DNA of 31,151 bases from assembly GCA_021160185.1 (NCBI GenBank), contig JAGHDA010000092.1, positions 1 through 31,151 on the forward strand, read 5' to 3'. Made by a program: the position numbers and the translations under genes. The notes under the pieces are model-generated. The model was not told the origin of the DNA, did no database searches, and was given only the letters and a program-made list of their open reading frames with translations. Below, piece after piece: positions 14,408-26,305 of this stretch. The DNA is from Verrucomicrobiota bacterium (GTDB lineage: Bacteria; Verrucomicrobiota; Verrucomicrobiia; Limisphaerales; CAZBKV01). Every line of letters starts with the position of its first letter. Within the stretch, counting starts at the first letter, position 1.

Positions 14408-17400
14408 CTAGTTTCCGCTTCCTTGCTCCTCGGCTTCTTCTTCTGGCCCTGCCTCCTCTTCGGAAGAGGGCTCAGACGCCTCCTCCGCATCCTCCTCCTG
14501 TTCCAACAGAACGCGCCGGAGCAGCTCCGACTCGCTCGCCTCCTCGGGGATCGGAGCCTCTTCCACCGGTTCCTCTTCAGAAATTTCCTCTTCGGCTTCC
14601 TTAACGGGAGCGGGCTCCACAAGCGGTTTGACTTTGAGAGCCCGGTGTTTCCAGAAGCCGGTGCCCGCCGGGATGATATGACCCATAATAACGTTTTCCT
14701 TGAACCCGCGCAGGTAGTCGACCTTGCCCAATGTGGCCGCGTCGGTCAGGACCCGCGTAGTGTCCTGGAACGAAGCGGCGCTGAGGAAGCTTTCGGTCTC
14801 GAGGGAAGCCTTGGTAATGCCCAGTAACACCGGCTGAGCTTCGGCCGGCTTGCCGCCCATTTGCTCCACCCGTCGATTCTCCTCATCAAAGGCCACTTTG
14901 TCCACCTGCTCGCCCCAGAGGAACTGGGTGTCTCCCGGCTCGGTGATGCGCACTTTCCGCAACATCTGACGGATGATGATCTCGATGTGCTTGTCGTTGA
15001 TGGTGACGCCCTGGGAGCGGTAGATTTCCTGAATCTCCTGGAGCAGGTGCTGCTGCAGCTCGTGAGGGCCGCACACGTCGAGAATTTCGTGGGGCACGAT
15101 CGGCCCCTCCGTCAACTGCTGGCCCTTCTTCACCCGATCCCCCTTGAACACGATGATGTGCTTGCCGAAGGGAATCAGGTGCTCCTCCACCTGCCCGGTG
15201 TCCGGATCGCGAATGAGGATGGTGCGCTTGCCGCGCACAGTGGGGCCCATGTCCACAATCCCGTCAATTCGGGAAATCTCGGCCGCGTTCTTCGGCTGTC
15301 GGGCCTCGAACAATTCGGTGACTCGCGGCAGGCCGCCAACAATATCCTTGGATTTGGCCACTTGGCGCGGGGTCTTGGCCAAGAGTCCGCCCGCGGAGAT
15401 CCGCGCCCCCTCGCGCACCACGATGTGGGCGCCGGCGGGAATCGGATAGACAGCCTTGGTTTCGCCGTTCTCACCGCGAAGGATGATCTGAGGATGCAGA
15501 GCCTCCTTGTGCTCGATGACGACCAACGATTTCTGGCCAGAGGCTTCATCCGTTTCGTATTTTGCGGTGTACTGCTCGATAATGTCGCGGAACTCCACCT
15601 TGCCGGAGGTCTCGGCGATGATCGGCACATTGTAAGGATCCCATTGGGCGAAAACCTCGCCTTTCTTCACCTTGCCCCCGTCCGGCGCGCGAATCACCGC
15701 GCCGATCGGCACACTGTGGGTTTCCAGTTCCCGGCCGTTTTCATCCACCACCGCAATGGCCCCATACTTGTTGAGCGCAATGTGGTTGCCGTCGGCCAGT
15801 TCCACAGTGCGCAGCTCCTGGTAGCGGATAACGCCATCGTTTTTGGCTTTAAGTTGGGGCTGCTTGACCGTCTGGGAAGCGGTGCCGCCCACGTGGAAGG
15901 TGCGCATCGTAAGCTGGGTGCCCGGTTCGCCGATCGATTGGGCGGCAATGATGCCCACCGCTTCGCCCGGCTTGACGATCTCCCCGGTGGCCAGGTTCAA
16001 GCCGTAACATTTGACGCACACCCCGCGTTTGGTTTCGCAGGTAAGCGCTGAGCGAACTTTCACCCGCTCGACTCCTGTTTTCTCGATCTGGAGAGCTTTC
16101 TCCTCGTCGATGTACTCCCCGGCGCTCACGAGCTTCTCCTCGGGGTTGCGCGGGTTGTACACATCGTCGCAGGCAAACCGGCCGTTGATCCGCTCCCGAA
16201 GCTTCACCTTTTCCTCGTCGCCCTCGAAAATCGGCTCGACCCAAATGCCGTTCATCGTGCCGCAATCTTCCTCGCGGACCATCACGTCTTGGGCCACGTC
16301 CACCAGTTTGCGGGTCAGATAGCCCGAGTCGGCGGTCTTCAGAGCCGTGTCCGCAAGGCCCTTGCGAGCCCCGTGGGTCGAGATGAAGTAGTCCAAAACG
16401 GCCAGGCCCTCGCGGAAGTTGGAAAGGATGGGCTTCTCGATGATCTCGCCTGAAGGCTTGGCCATCAGCCCGCGCATGCCGGCCAACTGGCTCACCTGAG
16501 CTCTGTTGCCCCGAGCGCCCGAATCAATCATCAGCCATAGGGGATTGTATTCGGCGCGGTTCTGGTTGCGCTCCAAGGTGCGGAGCATCACGCTGGCGAT
16601 ATTGTCGCGGCACTGGGTCCAGATATCGACGATCTTGTTGTATCGCTCGCCCGAAGTAATCACGCCGCGCCGATACTGCCGCTCGACTTCTTCAACTCGC
16701 TTGCGGGCGCGCTCCAATTCCTGGGCTTTTTCCTTCGGCACGATCATGTCGTCGATGCCGATCGAACACCCCGAGCGAGTCGCTTCCCGAAAGCCCAGCT
16801 CCTTGAGCTTGTCCAGCGTCTCGACCGTCCGCTCCCGGCCGCAGAGCTTGTAACACTGCCAAATCAGGTCGCCGAGTGCGGACTTGTTCATCACCTTGTT
16901 CGGGAAGCCCAACTCCTCCGGCCAGATCTCGCTGAAAATCACACGGCCCACGGTGGTTTCGATCACCGGGCTGTCCGGATCGCCGTAAGGAGTTCGGCGT
17001 CCCCGGTCCGGGTTGGCCAGGAGAATGCGGTCGTGGATCTTCACCACGCCGTCGTCGAAGGCAAACCGCACTTCATCTTTGGATCCGAAAAGAGGCAGCC
17101 GCTCGTTGGGCCGCTTGGGACGCCGCGGCTCGGCGGTAAGGTAGTAGCATCCCAGGCAGATATCCTGGGTGGGCGTCATGATGGGACGGCCGCTGGAGGG
17201 ACTAAACAGGTTCAGCGGGGCCATCATCAACAACCGCGCCTCCATTTGGGCTTCCACCGAAAGCGGCACGTGCACCGCCATCTGGTCGCCGTCGAAATCG
17301 GCGTTGTAAGCGGTGCAGACCAGCGGGTGGATCCGGATGGCCTCGCCCTCGATCAGGACCGGCTCAAACGCTTGGATCGACAGTCGGTGCAAGGTCGGCG

Positions 17401-18685
17401 CGCGATTGAGAAGCACCGGATGGCCCTTGGTGACTTCCTCAAGCACATCCCACACTTCCGGAGCCTGCCGCTCGATCAGCTTCTTGGCTGCCCGCACGGT
17501 GTGGGCGCGCTCTCTTTCCTTAAGGCCGCGGATGATGAACGGCTCGAAAAGGACCAACGCCATCTTCTTGGGCAAGCCGCACTGGTGCAGTTTCAGTTCG
17601 GGGCCGATTACGATGACCGAGCGACCCGAGTAATCCACGCGCTTGCCGAGGAGGTTCTGGCGGAAGCGGCCGGACTTGCCTTTGAGCATGTCCGAGAGCG
17701 ACTTGAGCGGGCGGTTGCCCGCGCCGGTCACCGGACGGCCGTGGCGGCCGTTGTCAAAAAGGGCGTCCACCGCCTCTTGAAGCATCCGTTTCTCATTCCG
17801 GATGATGACCTCCGGCGTCTTGAGCTGGAGGAGGTTTTTGAGGCGGTTGTTGCGGTTGATCACACGCCGGTAAAGGTCGTTGAGATCCGAAGTGGCGAAC
17901 CGGCCTCCTTCCAGGGGAACCAACGGCCGCAGGTCCGGAGGGATAACCGGCAGGACGGTAAGGATCATCCACTCGGGACGGGCATTGGCGTCCAAGAATC
18001 CCTGGAAAACCTTGATCCGCTTGGCCAGTTTCTTCCGCGTCTGCCGGCTGCGGGTTTCGGACATCTGCTGGTGAAGACGGGCGATTGTCTCTTCCAGATC
18101 GATCGCCGCCAACGCGTCGCGCACAGCCTCCGCGCCCATCTTTGCCACAAAGGCATCCGGACCGTAGGTTTCCCGGGCTTCGCGGTACTCCTGCTCGGTA
18201 AGAAGCTGGTTCTTTTCCAGCGGCGTGTTGCCCGGATCAACCACCATGTAGTCCTCGTAATAGATCACCCGCTCCAGATTCCGGGCGGTCACGTCCAGCA
18301 TCAGCCCGATCCGGGAGGGCACCGTCTTGAGGAACCAAATGTGGCTGACCGGCACCGCAAGATCGATGTGCCCCATTCTCTCCCGCCGGACGCGGGAAAG
18401 AGTCACTTCCACGCCGCATCGGTCGCACACTACGCCTCGGTGCTTAATGCGCTTATATTTGCCGCAGGAGCACTCCCAGTCCTTGACCGGACCGAAGATG
18501 CGCTCGCAGAAAAGCCCGCCCCGCTCCGGTTTGAAAGTTCGATAGTTAATGGTCTCGGGGTTCTTGACTTCGCCCCTGGACCAACTTCGGATGGTTTCCG
18601 GCGAAGCGATGGTGATCGAAATCGCCTCGACCAGGTTGACCTTGTCCAAGCCGAGAAGTTCGCGCGCGGTTTCTTTGGGGTTCAT
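14408..18685 (-). CDS. rpoC: RNA polymerase subunit beta-prime with acidic C-terminal tail
   Basis: Beta-prime holds the catalytic Mg and most of the clamp. The 1425-residue product has the N-terminal zinc-binding site (Cys72, Cys74, Cys87, Cys90 in ECSCGKYKRIKHRGVVCDRC), the active-site NADFDGDQMAVH (near residue 460), the second zinc site with CGTMNG and the CETKRGVCVKC cluster, and the trigger-loop and jaw regions. The last 60 or so residues are almost wholly acidic, rich in Glu and Ala (ending in QGSGN), and look disordered. The ATG is preceded by GGAAG about 10 nt upstream and lies 54 nt from the end of rpoB. Confidence 0.99.
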   Translation of the reverse strand: MNPKETARELLGLDKVNLVEAISITIASPETIRSWSRGEVKNPETINYRTFKPERGGLFCERIFGPVKDWECSCGKYKRIKHRGVVCDRCGVEVTLSRVRRERMGHIDLAVPVSHIWFLKTVPSRIGLMLDVTARNLERVIYYEDYMVVDPGNTPLEKNQLLTEQEYREARETYGPDAFVAKMGAEAVRDALAAIDLEETIARLHQQMSETRSRQTRKKLAKRIKVFQGFLDANARPEWMILTVLPVIPPDLRPLVPLEGGRFATSDLNDLYRRVINRNNRLKNLLQLKTPEVIIRNEKRMLQEAVDALFDNGRHGRPVTGAGNRPLKSLSDMLKGKSGRFRQNLLGKRVDYSGRSVIVIGPELKLHQCGLPKKMALVLFEPFIIRGLKERERAHTVRAAKKLIERQAPEVWDVLEEVTKGHPVLLNRAPTLHRLSIQAFEPVLIEGEAIRIHPLVCTAYNADFDGDQMAVHVPLSVEAQMEARLLMMAPLNLFSPSSGRPIMTPTQDICLGCYYLTAEPRRPKRPNERLPLFGSKDEVRFAFDDGVVKIHDRILLANPDRGRRTPYGDPDSPVIETTVGRVIFSEIWPEELGFPNKVMNKSALGDLIWQCYKLCGRERTVETLDKLKELGFREATRSGCSIGIDDMIVPKEKAQELERARKRVEEVERQYRRGVITSGERYNKIVDIWTQCRDNIASVMLRTLERNQNRAEYNPLWLMIDSGARGNRAQVSQLAGMRGLMAKPSGEIIEKPILSNFREGLAVLDYFISTHGARKGLADTALKTADSGYLTRKLVDVAQDVMVREEDCGTMNGIWVEPIFEGDEEKVKLRERINGRFACDDVYNPRNPEEKLVSAGEYIDEEKALQIEKTGVERVKVRSALTCETKRGVCVKCYGLNLATGEIVKPGEAVGIIAAQSIGEPGTQLTMRTFHVGGTASQTVKQPQLKAKNDGVIRYQELRTVELADGNHIALNKYGAIAVVDENGRELETHSVPIGAVIRAPDGGKVKKGEVFAQWDPYNVPIIAETSGKVEFRDIIEQYTAKYETDEASGQKSLVVIEHKEALHPQIILRGENGETKAVYPIPAGAHIVVREGARISAGGLLAKTPRQVAKSKDIVGGLPRVTELFEARQPKNAAEISRIDGIVDMGPTVRGKRTILIRDPDTGQVEEHLIPFGKHIIVFKGDRVKKGQQLTEGPIVPHEILDVCGPHELQQHLLQEIQEIYRSQGVTINDKHIEIIIRQMLRKVRITEPGDTQFLWGEQVDKVAFDEENRRVEQMGGKPAEAQPVLLGITKASLETESFLSAASFQDTTRVLTDAATLGKVDYLRGFKENVIMGHIIPAGTGFWKHRALKVKPLVEPAPVKEAEEEISEEEPVEEAPIPEEASESELLRRVLLEQEEDAEEASEPSSEEEAGPEEEAEEQGSGN

Positions 18686-18739
18686 AGCGTTTTCTTCCGC
18701 AGTAAGGTTGGTTGATCAGGATCGGCCGGCCCCGCCTCC

Positions 18740-22615
<3,876 letters not shown>

Positions 22616-22867
22616 GGCTGTTCTCAACGATAAGGAGTTCTCCACGGCGGCCCCGGCTCAGGCCGCTTGTCGCGCGGGCTCTCCGCCCGGCGGCTTGCGA
22701 GAAAAAGACGGCAAGCCGAACACGCCGCCTCCGAAGCGGCTGTCGACTCATCCGTTCCGATCAGGTCGCGTAGCGGAATCTGGTTCGAAATTCCCGATAA
22801 GGCGCTTTCTGGCATCTCGGCGGCGGCGCCCACGGCAAATGGACGCCGCCATGATCCACTAAGAGGG
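22616..22867. promoter_or_regulatory. rplL-rpoB spacer with tandem hairpins
   Basis: This 252-nt spacer holds no gene. On the minus strand several stems follow one another: GCCGC with GCGGC at 22724-22740; the 8-bp pair CGGCTTGC (22718-22711) with GCAAGCCG (22698-22691); CGGGC with GCCCG at 22675-22689; and GCGGCC with GGCCGC at 22647-22666. The run ends just before the rpoB start. A T run (TTTTT) lies in the loop of the second stem. In E. coli this position carries an attenuator and an RNase III site; here the role is inferred. Confidence 0.5.
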
Positions 22868-23254
22868 CTACTTGAGCTCGACTTTCGCCCCTGCGTCTTC
22901 CAGCTTTTTCTTGGCAGCCTCGGCTTCCTCCTTGGGAACCGCCTCGAGAACCGCTGTAGGTGCGCTCTCCACAAGCTTCTTGGCATCCGCCAATCCAAGC
23001 CCCGGCTTGACTTCCCGCACCGCTTTGATGGTGGGAATCTTCTTGTCCGAGGGCACAGAGGCCAACACCACGTCGAACTCGGTCTTCTCCTCTTCCTGGG
23101 GCTGGGCCGGGCCGCCGGCCGCCGCTCCCGCAGCGACAGCCACCGGAGCCGCCGCGCTCACGCCCCATTGTTCTTCCAATTTCTTCACCAACTCGGCAGC
23201 TTCCAAAACCGTCAGCTTGCCAAGTTCCTCCGCCAATGCGTCAATGTCCGCCAT
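22868..23254 (-). CDS. rplL: 50S ribosomal protein L7/L12
   Basis: L7/L12 forms the flexible stalk that recruits translation GTPases. The 128-residue product starts MADIDALAEELGKLTVLEAAELVKKLEEQWGVSAAAP, the dimerisation domain, then an Ala-rich hinge (about residues 34-50), then TEFDVVLASVPSDKKIPTIKAVREVKPGLGLADAKKLVESAPTAVLEAVPKEEAEAAKKKLEDAGAKVELK, the factor-binding C-terminal domain. Length is typical. A GAAGG lies before the ATG. The 131-nt spacer upstream is strongly structured. Confidence 0.98.
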   Translation of the reverse strand: MADIDALAEELGKLTVLEAAELVKKLEEQWGVSAAAPVAVAAGAAAGGPAQPQEEEKTEFDVVLASVPSDKKIPTIKAVREVKPGLGLADAKKLVESAPTAVLEAVPKEEAEAAKKKLEDAGAKVELK

Positions 23255-23385
23255 CGTTTTTCCTTCAGTTCGTCGCCCTCCGCAGCCGCGGAGGATTTAA
23301 GCCCGCCGGCCGGCGGGCCGACGATTCACTGTGATCTCACAACTCCCATACCGCCCGTGTGCGGAAGGGAAATTCAACTTAACCT
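23255..23385. promoter_or_regulatory. rplJ-rplL spacer with two GC hairpins
   Basis: The 131-nt spacer contains a perfect 18-nt palindrome GCCCGCCGGCCGGCGGGC at 23301-23318 and a 7-bp stem CCTCCGC/GCGGAGG with a 4-nt loop at 23277-23294. Both lie just upstream of the rplL ribosome-binding site. L7/L12 is made in excess of L10, so an element that adjusts rplL expression is expected, but the function is inferred. Confidence 0.5.
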
Positions 23386-23898
23386 CTACGCGCCTCCCTC
23401 TTTGTCCGCGCGAGCTTTGATCACCCGCGCCAGGGAAGCCGCCGGCTCCTGGATCACCCGCGCCAACTTGGCGGCGGGTCCCATCACGGTCGCCAGCAAC
23501 TGGGCGCGGAGAGTCTCCAGTGGGGGCAGATCGGCAATTTGTTGCAACTGCTCCTGGTCCAGCCGCTCCTCGCCCAAAAACCCGAACTGAAACTTGGGTT
23601 TGTCAAACTCCGCGGCAAAACTCTTGATCGCCTTCGCCGTCGCGGAGATCTCCTTCTCCCCGGTGACAATCGCCAGCTGACCTTTCACCTCCAGCTCCGG
23701 ATAGCCCGCATTGGCGGCCGCCAAGCGAAAGATCCGGTTCTTAACCACGTGGACCTCCGCCCCGACCTCCGCAAGCCGACCTCGCAGCTCGCTGAACTGC
23801 TCCACATCCAACCCTTGGTACTCAATGACGATGAAAAAGGGCGACGCGTTCAGGCGAGCGATGTATTCCTCAACTAAAGCTTGTTTTTCCGGACGCAT
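23386..23898 (-). CDS. rplJ: 50S ribosomal protein L10
   Basis: L10 anchors the L7/L12 stalk to 23S rRNA. The 170-residue product starts MRPEKQALVEEYIARLNASPFFIVIEYQGLDVEQFSELRGRLAEVGAEVHVVKNRIFRLA, a normal L10 N-terminal domain, and has the helical C-terminal part (TLRAQLLATVMGPAAKLARVIQEPAASLARVIKARADKEG) that binds L7/L12 dimers. The 57-nt gap after rplA is too short for an E. coli-type L10 leader and I saw no strong structure there. Confidence 0.96.
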   Translation of the reverse strand: MRPEKQALVEEYIARLNASPFFIVIEYQGLDVEQFSELRGRLAEVGAEVHVVKNRIFRLAAANAGYPELEVKGQLAIVTGEKEISATAKAIKSFAAEFDKPKFQFGFLGEERLDQEQLQQIADLPPLETLRAQLLATVMGPAAKLARVIQEPAASLARVIKARADKEGGA

Positions 23899-23955
23899 GG
23901 TTCTTAGAAACGGTTGATCTGCTTCACTCCGCGCCTTGTCTCAACGACCTAAAGC

Positions 23956-24654
23956 CTACTCGTACTCCTTCGGCTGCAATCGAACCGAGGGGCTCATTGA
24001 ACAGGAAATGGCTCCGCTCCGGATATATTTGCCCCGCAGCGTCTGGGGTTTGGCGCGTTTGACCGCGTCGATGACCGCGCGCGCGTTCTCCACCAAATGT
24101 TGCGCGGGAAAGCTGGCCTTGCCCATCGGCATATGGAGGTTGCCGGTGCGGTCCACCTTGAACTCCACCCGCCCCGCTTTGACTTCCTGCACCGCCTTGG
24201 CCGTGTCGTTCGTCACCGTGCCCACTTTCGGGTTCGGCATCAAGCCCCGCGGTCCCAAAATTCTTCCCAGTTTGCGCACTTCGCTCATCGCCTCGGGGGT
24301 GGCCACCGCGACGTCAAAATCGGTCCAGCCGTCCTTGACCTTCTGAATCAATTCCTCAAATCCAACGTATTCGGCTCCCGCCTCCTTGGCCGCGTCGGCC
24401 GCTGTCCCCGCCTTGGCGAAGACGACGACGCGGATCTGTTTGCCGCTACCGTGAGGAAGCGCCACCGTGCCGCGGACCATCTGGTCCGAATGCCGGGGAT
24501 CCACTCCCAAACGAAAGGCGATTTCCACCGTCTCGTCAAATTTCGCCTTGGGAAACTTCCGGAGCGTCTCCACCGCTTCTTCCAAAGGGTAAAGCCGCTT
24601 CGGATCAAAGGTTTCCAGGGCCTTCCGATATCGTTTTCCGTGTTTCTTTGCCAT
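23956..24654 (-). CDS. rplA: 50S ribosomal protein L1
   Basis: L1 forms the mobile L1 stalk and acts as translational repressor of its own operon in many bacteria. From ATG 24654 the product is 232 residues starting MAKKHGKRYRKALETFDPKRLYPLEEAVETLRKFPKAKFDETVEIAFRLGVDPRHSDQMVRGTVALPHGSGK, the normal L1 start. ILGPRGLMPNPKVGTVT is the family signature. The C-terminus (RSGAISCSMSPSVRLQPKEYE) runs a few residues longer than usual. An ATG at 24732, overlapping the rplK stop, is open in frame and is the alternative start, but the extra residues look like untranslated leader. Confidence 0.95.
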   Translation of the reverse strand: MAKKHGKRYRKALETFDPKRLYPLEEAVETLRKFPKAKFDETVEIAFRLGVDPRHSDQMVRGTVALPHGSGKQIRVVVFAKAGTAADAAKEAGAEYVGFEELIQKVKDGWTDFDVAVATPEAMSEVRKLGRILGPRGLMPNPKVGTVTNDTAKAVQEVKAGRVEFKVDRTGNLHMPMGKASFPAQHLVENARAVIDAVKRAKPQTLRGKYIRSGAISCSMSPSVRLQPKEYE

Positions 24655-24694
24655 GTGATGCGCGGTGCTTGCGAGGGTGAACTCTCCCGCTTCC

Positions 24695-24724
24695 GACCGT
24701 CCCGGCCCATTTGGCCGAGCGGTC
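24695..24724 (-). promoter_or_regulatory. Candidate L1 autoregulatory hairpin in rplK-rplA spacer
   Basis: The 77-nt spacer on the minus strand folds as GACCG (24724-24720), CT, CGGCC (24717-24713), loop AAATG, GGCCG (24707-24703), GGA, CGGTC (24699-24695). This gives two 5-bp stems with an asymmetric internal loop of CT against GGA, which resembles the two-stem, asymmetric-loop shape of L1 sites in rRNA and mRNA. The rplA ATG lies 41 nt downstream and has no clear Shine-Dalgarno. No such space exists before rplK (13 nt from nusG). Binding by L1 is inferred. Confidence 0.5.
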
Positions 24725-24731
24725 CAAATCA

Positions 24732-25157
24732 TCAGTCAACGACCTCGATCCCCATGCTCCGGGCGGTCCCTTCAATGATCCGAGCCGCCGCTTCCGGTTT
24801 TCTTGCGTTGAGGTCCTTTTCCTTGATCTTCACGATCTCCGCAATCTGTTTGCGGGTCACCTTGCCCACCTTCTCCTTGTTGGGAGTAGGCGATCCGGAG
24901 GCGATATTCGCCGCTTTCTTGAGAAGCACTGCGGCCGGAGGAGACTTGGTGATAAACGTGAAGGAGCGATCCTGATAAACCGTGATCACCACAGGGATGA
25001 TCATGCCGGCCTGATCGCGCGTTTTCGCGTTGAACTCCTTGCAAAAGGCCATGATGTTGACCCCGTGCTGGCCGAGAGCCGGACCGACAGGAGGCGCCGG
25101 ATTTGCTTGGCCGGCGGGAATCTGCAACTTGATCAAGGCCGTAACTTTCTTCGCCAT
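24732..25157 (-). CDS. rplK: 50S ribosomal protein L11
   Basis: L11 lies at the GTPase-associated center and, with its rRNA, senses the A-site for RelA. The 141-residue product starts MAKKVTALIKLQIPAGQANPAPPVGPALGQHGVNIMAFCKEFNAKT, the Pro-rich N-terminal domain, and ends with the C-terminal RNA-binding domain including AASGSP-like NIASGSPTPNKEKVGKVTRKQIAEIVKIKEKDLNARKPEAAARIIEGTARSMGIEVVD. Length is typical. It lies 13 nt after nusG. Confidence 0.98.
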   Translation of the reverse strand: MAKKVTALIKLQIPAGQANPAPPVGPALGQHGVNIMAFCKEFNAKTRDQAGMIIPVVITVYQDRSFTFITKSPPAAVLLKKAANIASGSPTPNKEKVGKVTRKQIAEIVKIKEKDLNARKPEAAARIIEGTARSMGIEVVD

Positions 25158-25170
25158 ACGCGTTCTCTAG

Positions 25171-25716
25171 TCAAACTTTCTCAACCTGCCAATATTCCAA
25201 TTCAACCGGAGTGTTTCTCCCGAAGATATTCACCGTGACTTTGAGCTTGCCTCGCTCCGGATCAATCTCTTCCACCACCCCGTTGAAATTCACGAACGGA
25301 CCGTCGTTGATCTTGACCGTCTCGCCCACTTCGAAAGCAACCTTGGGTTTCTCGGTCTCTTCCGATTCGGCAATTTGGGCCTTGATGTGAGCGATCTCCT
25401 CCTCGGAAGCGGGCACGGGCGGATCGCCCACGAACCCAATGACGCCGTGCGTCTGTTTCACCAGATTCCACGGCTTTTCGAGGAGACGATTGTCCTCGTC
25501 AAACAGGGCCATGCGAATGAACACATATCCCGGATAAAGCTTGCGGGCGCTGACGGTTTTCTTGCCCCCGCGCACTTCCGCCACGCGCTCCATGGGCACG
25601 AGAACCTCTTGGATATACTCGTCAAGCTCCTCGGCGCGCTTGCGGCTCTCGATGCTCTCTTTGACCTTCAGCTCCTGCCCGGCCAAAGTGTGGAGGACAT
25701 ACCACTGGCTTTGCAT
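25171..25716 (-). CDS. nusG: Transcription elongation and antitermination factor NusG
   Basis: NusG binds the RNA polymerase clamp and links transcription to translation and Rho. Starting at ATG 25716 gives 181 residues beginning MQSQWYVLHTLAGQELKVKESIESRKRAEELDEYIQEVLVPME, the NGN domain, with RKLYPGYVFIRM as its core signature, and ends with a KOW domain, VGETVKINDGPFVNFNGVVEEIDPERGKLKVTVNIFGRNTPVELEYWQVEKV. The longer in-frame reading upstream lacks NusG-like sequence. It follows secE by 46 nt. Confidence 0.97.
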   Translation of the reverse strand: MQSQWYVLHTLAGQELKVKESIESRKRAEELDEYIQEVLVPMERVAEVRGGKKTVSARKLYPGYVFIRMALFDEDNRLLEKPWNLVKQTHGVIGFVGDPPVPASEEEIAHIKAQIAESEETEKPKVAFEVGETVKINDGPFVNFNGVVEEIDPERGKLKVTVNIFGRNTPVELEYWQVEKV

Positions 25717-25762
25717 GACCGTGTGAATAACCTTTCTCTTTGTCGGGCGCGACGCTTGGACG

Positions 25763-26029
25763 CTACAGCTTGAGCAGAACCCGCCAGACAACCTGCGTAA
25801 TCACCAGATCCACAAGAGCCAGATAGAGGCCCAACAGGAGGATCGTGATCATGATGACCACCGTCGCTCCCTTCAGTTCCTCCTTGGTCGGCCAGTTGCA
25901 CTTGCGCAATTCCTCGCGCGTCTCTGCAACATACTGGGCGAACCGGGCCAAATAGCCCTTCCACCACAGGAAACCGAAAACGGCCCCGACAATCGCCGCC
26001 CAAATACCCAGTTTCAGCAGATCACTCAC
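25763..26029 (-). CDS. secE: Preprotein translocase subunit SecE
   Basis: SecE clamps SecY in the membrane. The 88-residue product has an N-terminal hydrophobic segment (about 7-24), the conserved amphipathic part ETREELRKCNWPTKEEL that packs on SecY, and a second membrane helix (VVIMITILLLGLYLALVDLVI). Two predicted helices put it between the short one-helix and the three-helix E. coli forms. The start is GTG at 26029, supported by AGAGGTG 7 nt upstream. That Shine-Dalgarno begins at the 3' end of trnS, 13 nt away. Confidence 0.95.
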   Translation of the reverse strand: MSDLLKLGIWAAIVGAVFGFLWWKGYLARFAQYVAETREELRKCNWPTKEELKGATVVIMITILLLGLYLALVDLVITQVVWRVLLKL

Positions 26030-26042
26030 GCTTTGTCACCTC

Positions 26043-26131
26043 TGGCGGAGGGGGAGGGATTCGAACCCCCGAGGGCTGTTCGCCCCAGCGGTTTTCAAGA
26101 CCGCCGCGATCGACCGCTCCGCCACCCCTCC
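26043..26131 (-). tRNA. tRNA-Ser (anticodon TGA)
   Basis: An 89-nt class II tRNA with acceptor GGAGGGG paired to CCCCTCC, discriminator G and an encoded CCA. The anticodon loop CTTGAAA gives TGA, the T arm has GGTTCGAATCC, and there is a long variable arm with a GGGC/GCCC stem, as expected for serine. It lies between trnW and secE and its CCA abuts the secE ribosome-binding site. Confidence 0.95.
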
Positions 26132-26141
26132 GAAATCGAAA

Positions 26142-26217
26142 TGGCAGGGCGGGAGGGACTCGAACCCCCAACCGACGGTTTTGGAGACCGCTACTCTACC
26201 AATTGAGTTACCGCCCT
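26142..26217 (-). tRNA. tRNA-Trp (anticodon CCA)
   Basis: A 76-nt tRNA with acceptor AGGGCGG paired to CCGCCCT, discriminator G and encoded CCA. The anticodon loop CTCCAAA gives CCA, and the T arm contains GGTTCGAGTCC. It lies 10 nt from trnS and 88 nt after tuf; a tRNA-Trp between tuf and secE is a common bacterial arrangement. Confidence 0.96.
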
Positions 26218-26305
26218 ACCTTGAATTGTTATGTTCAGAGCGGCCCTTAGCCTGCCACAAGGACGGAGGCCCGTCAAGAGCCTTTCGCCCTTTGAGCCTC
26301 GGGCG

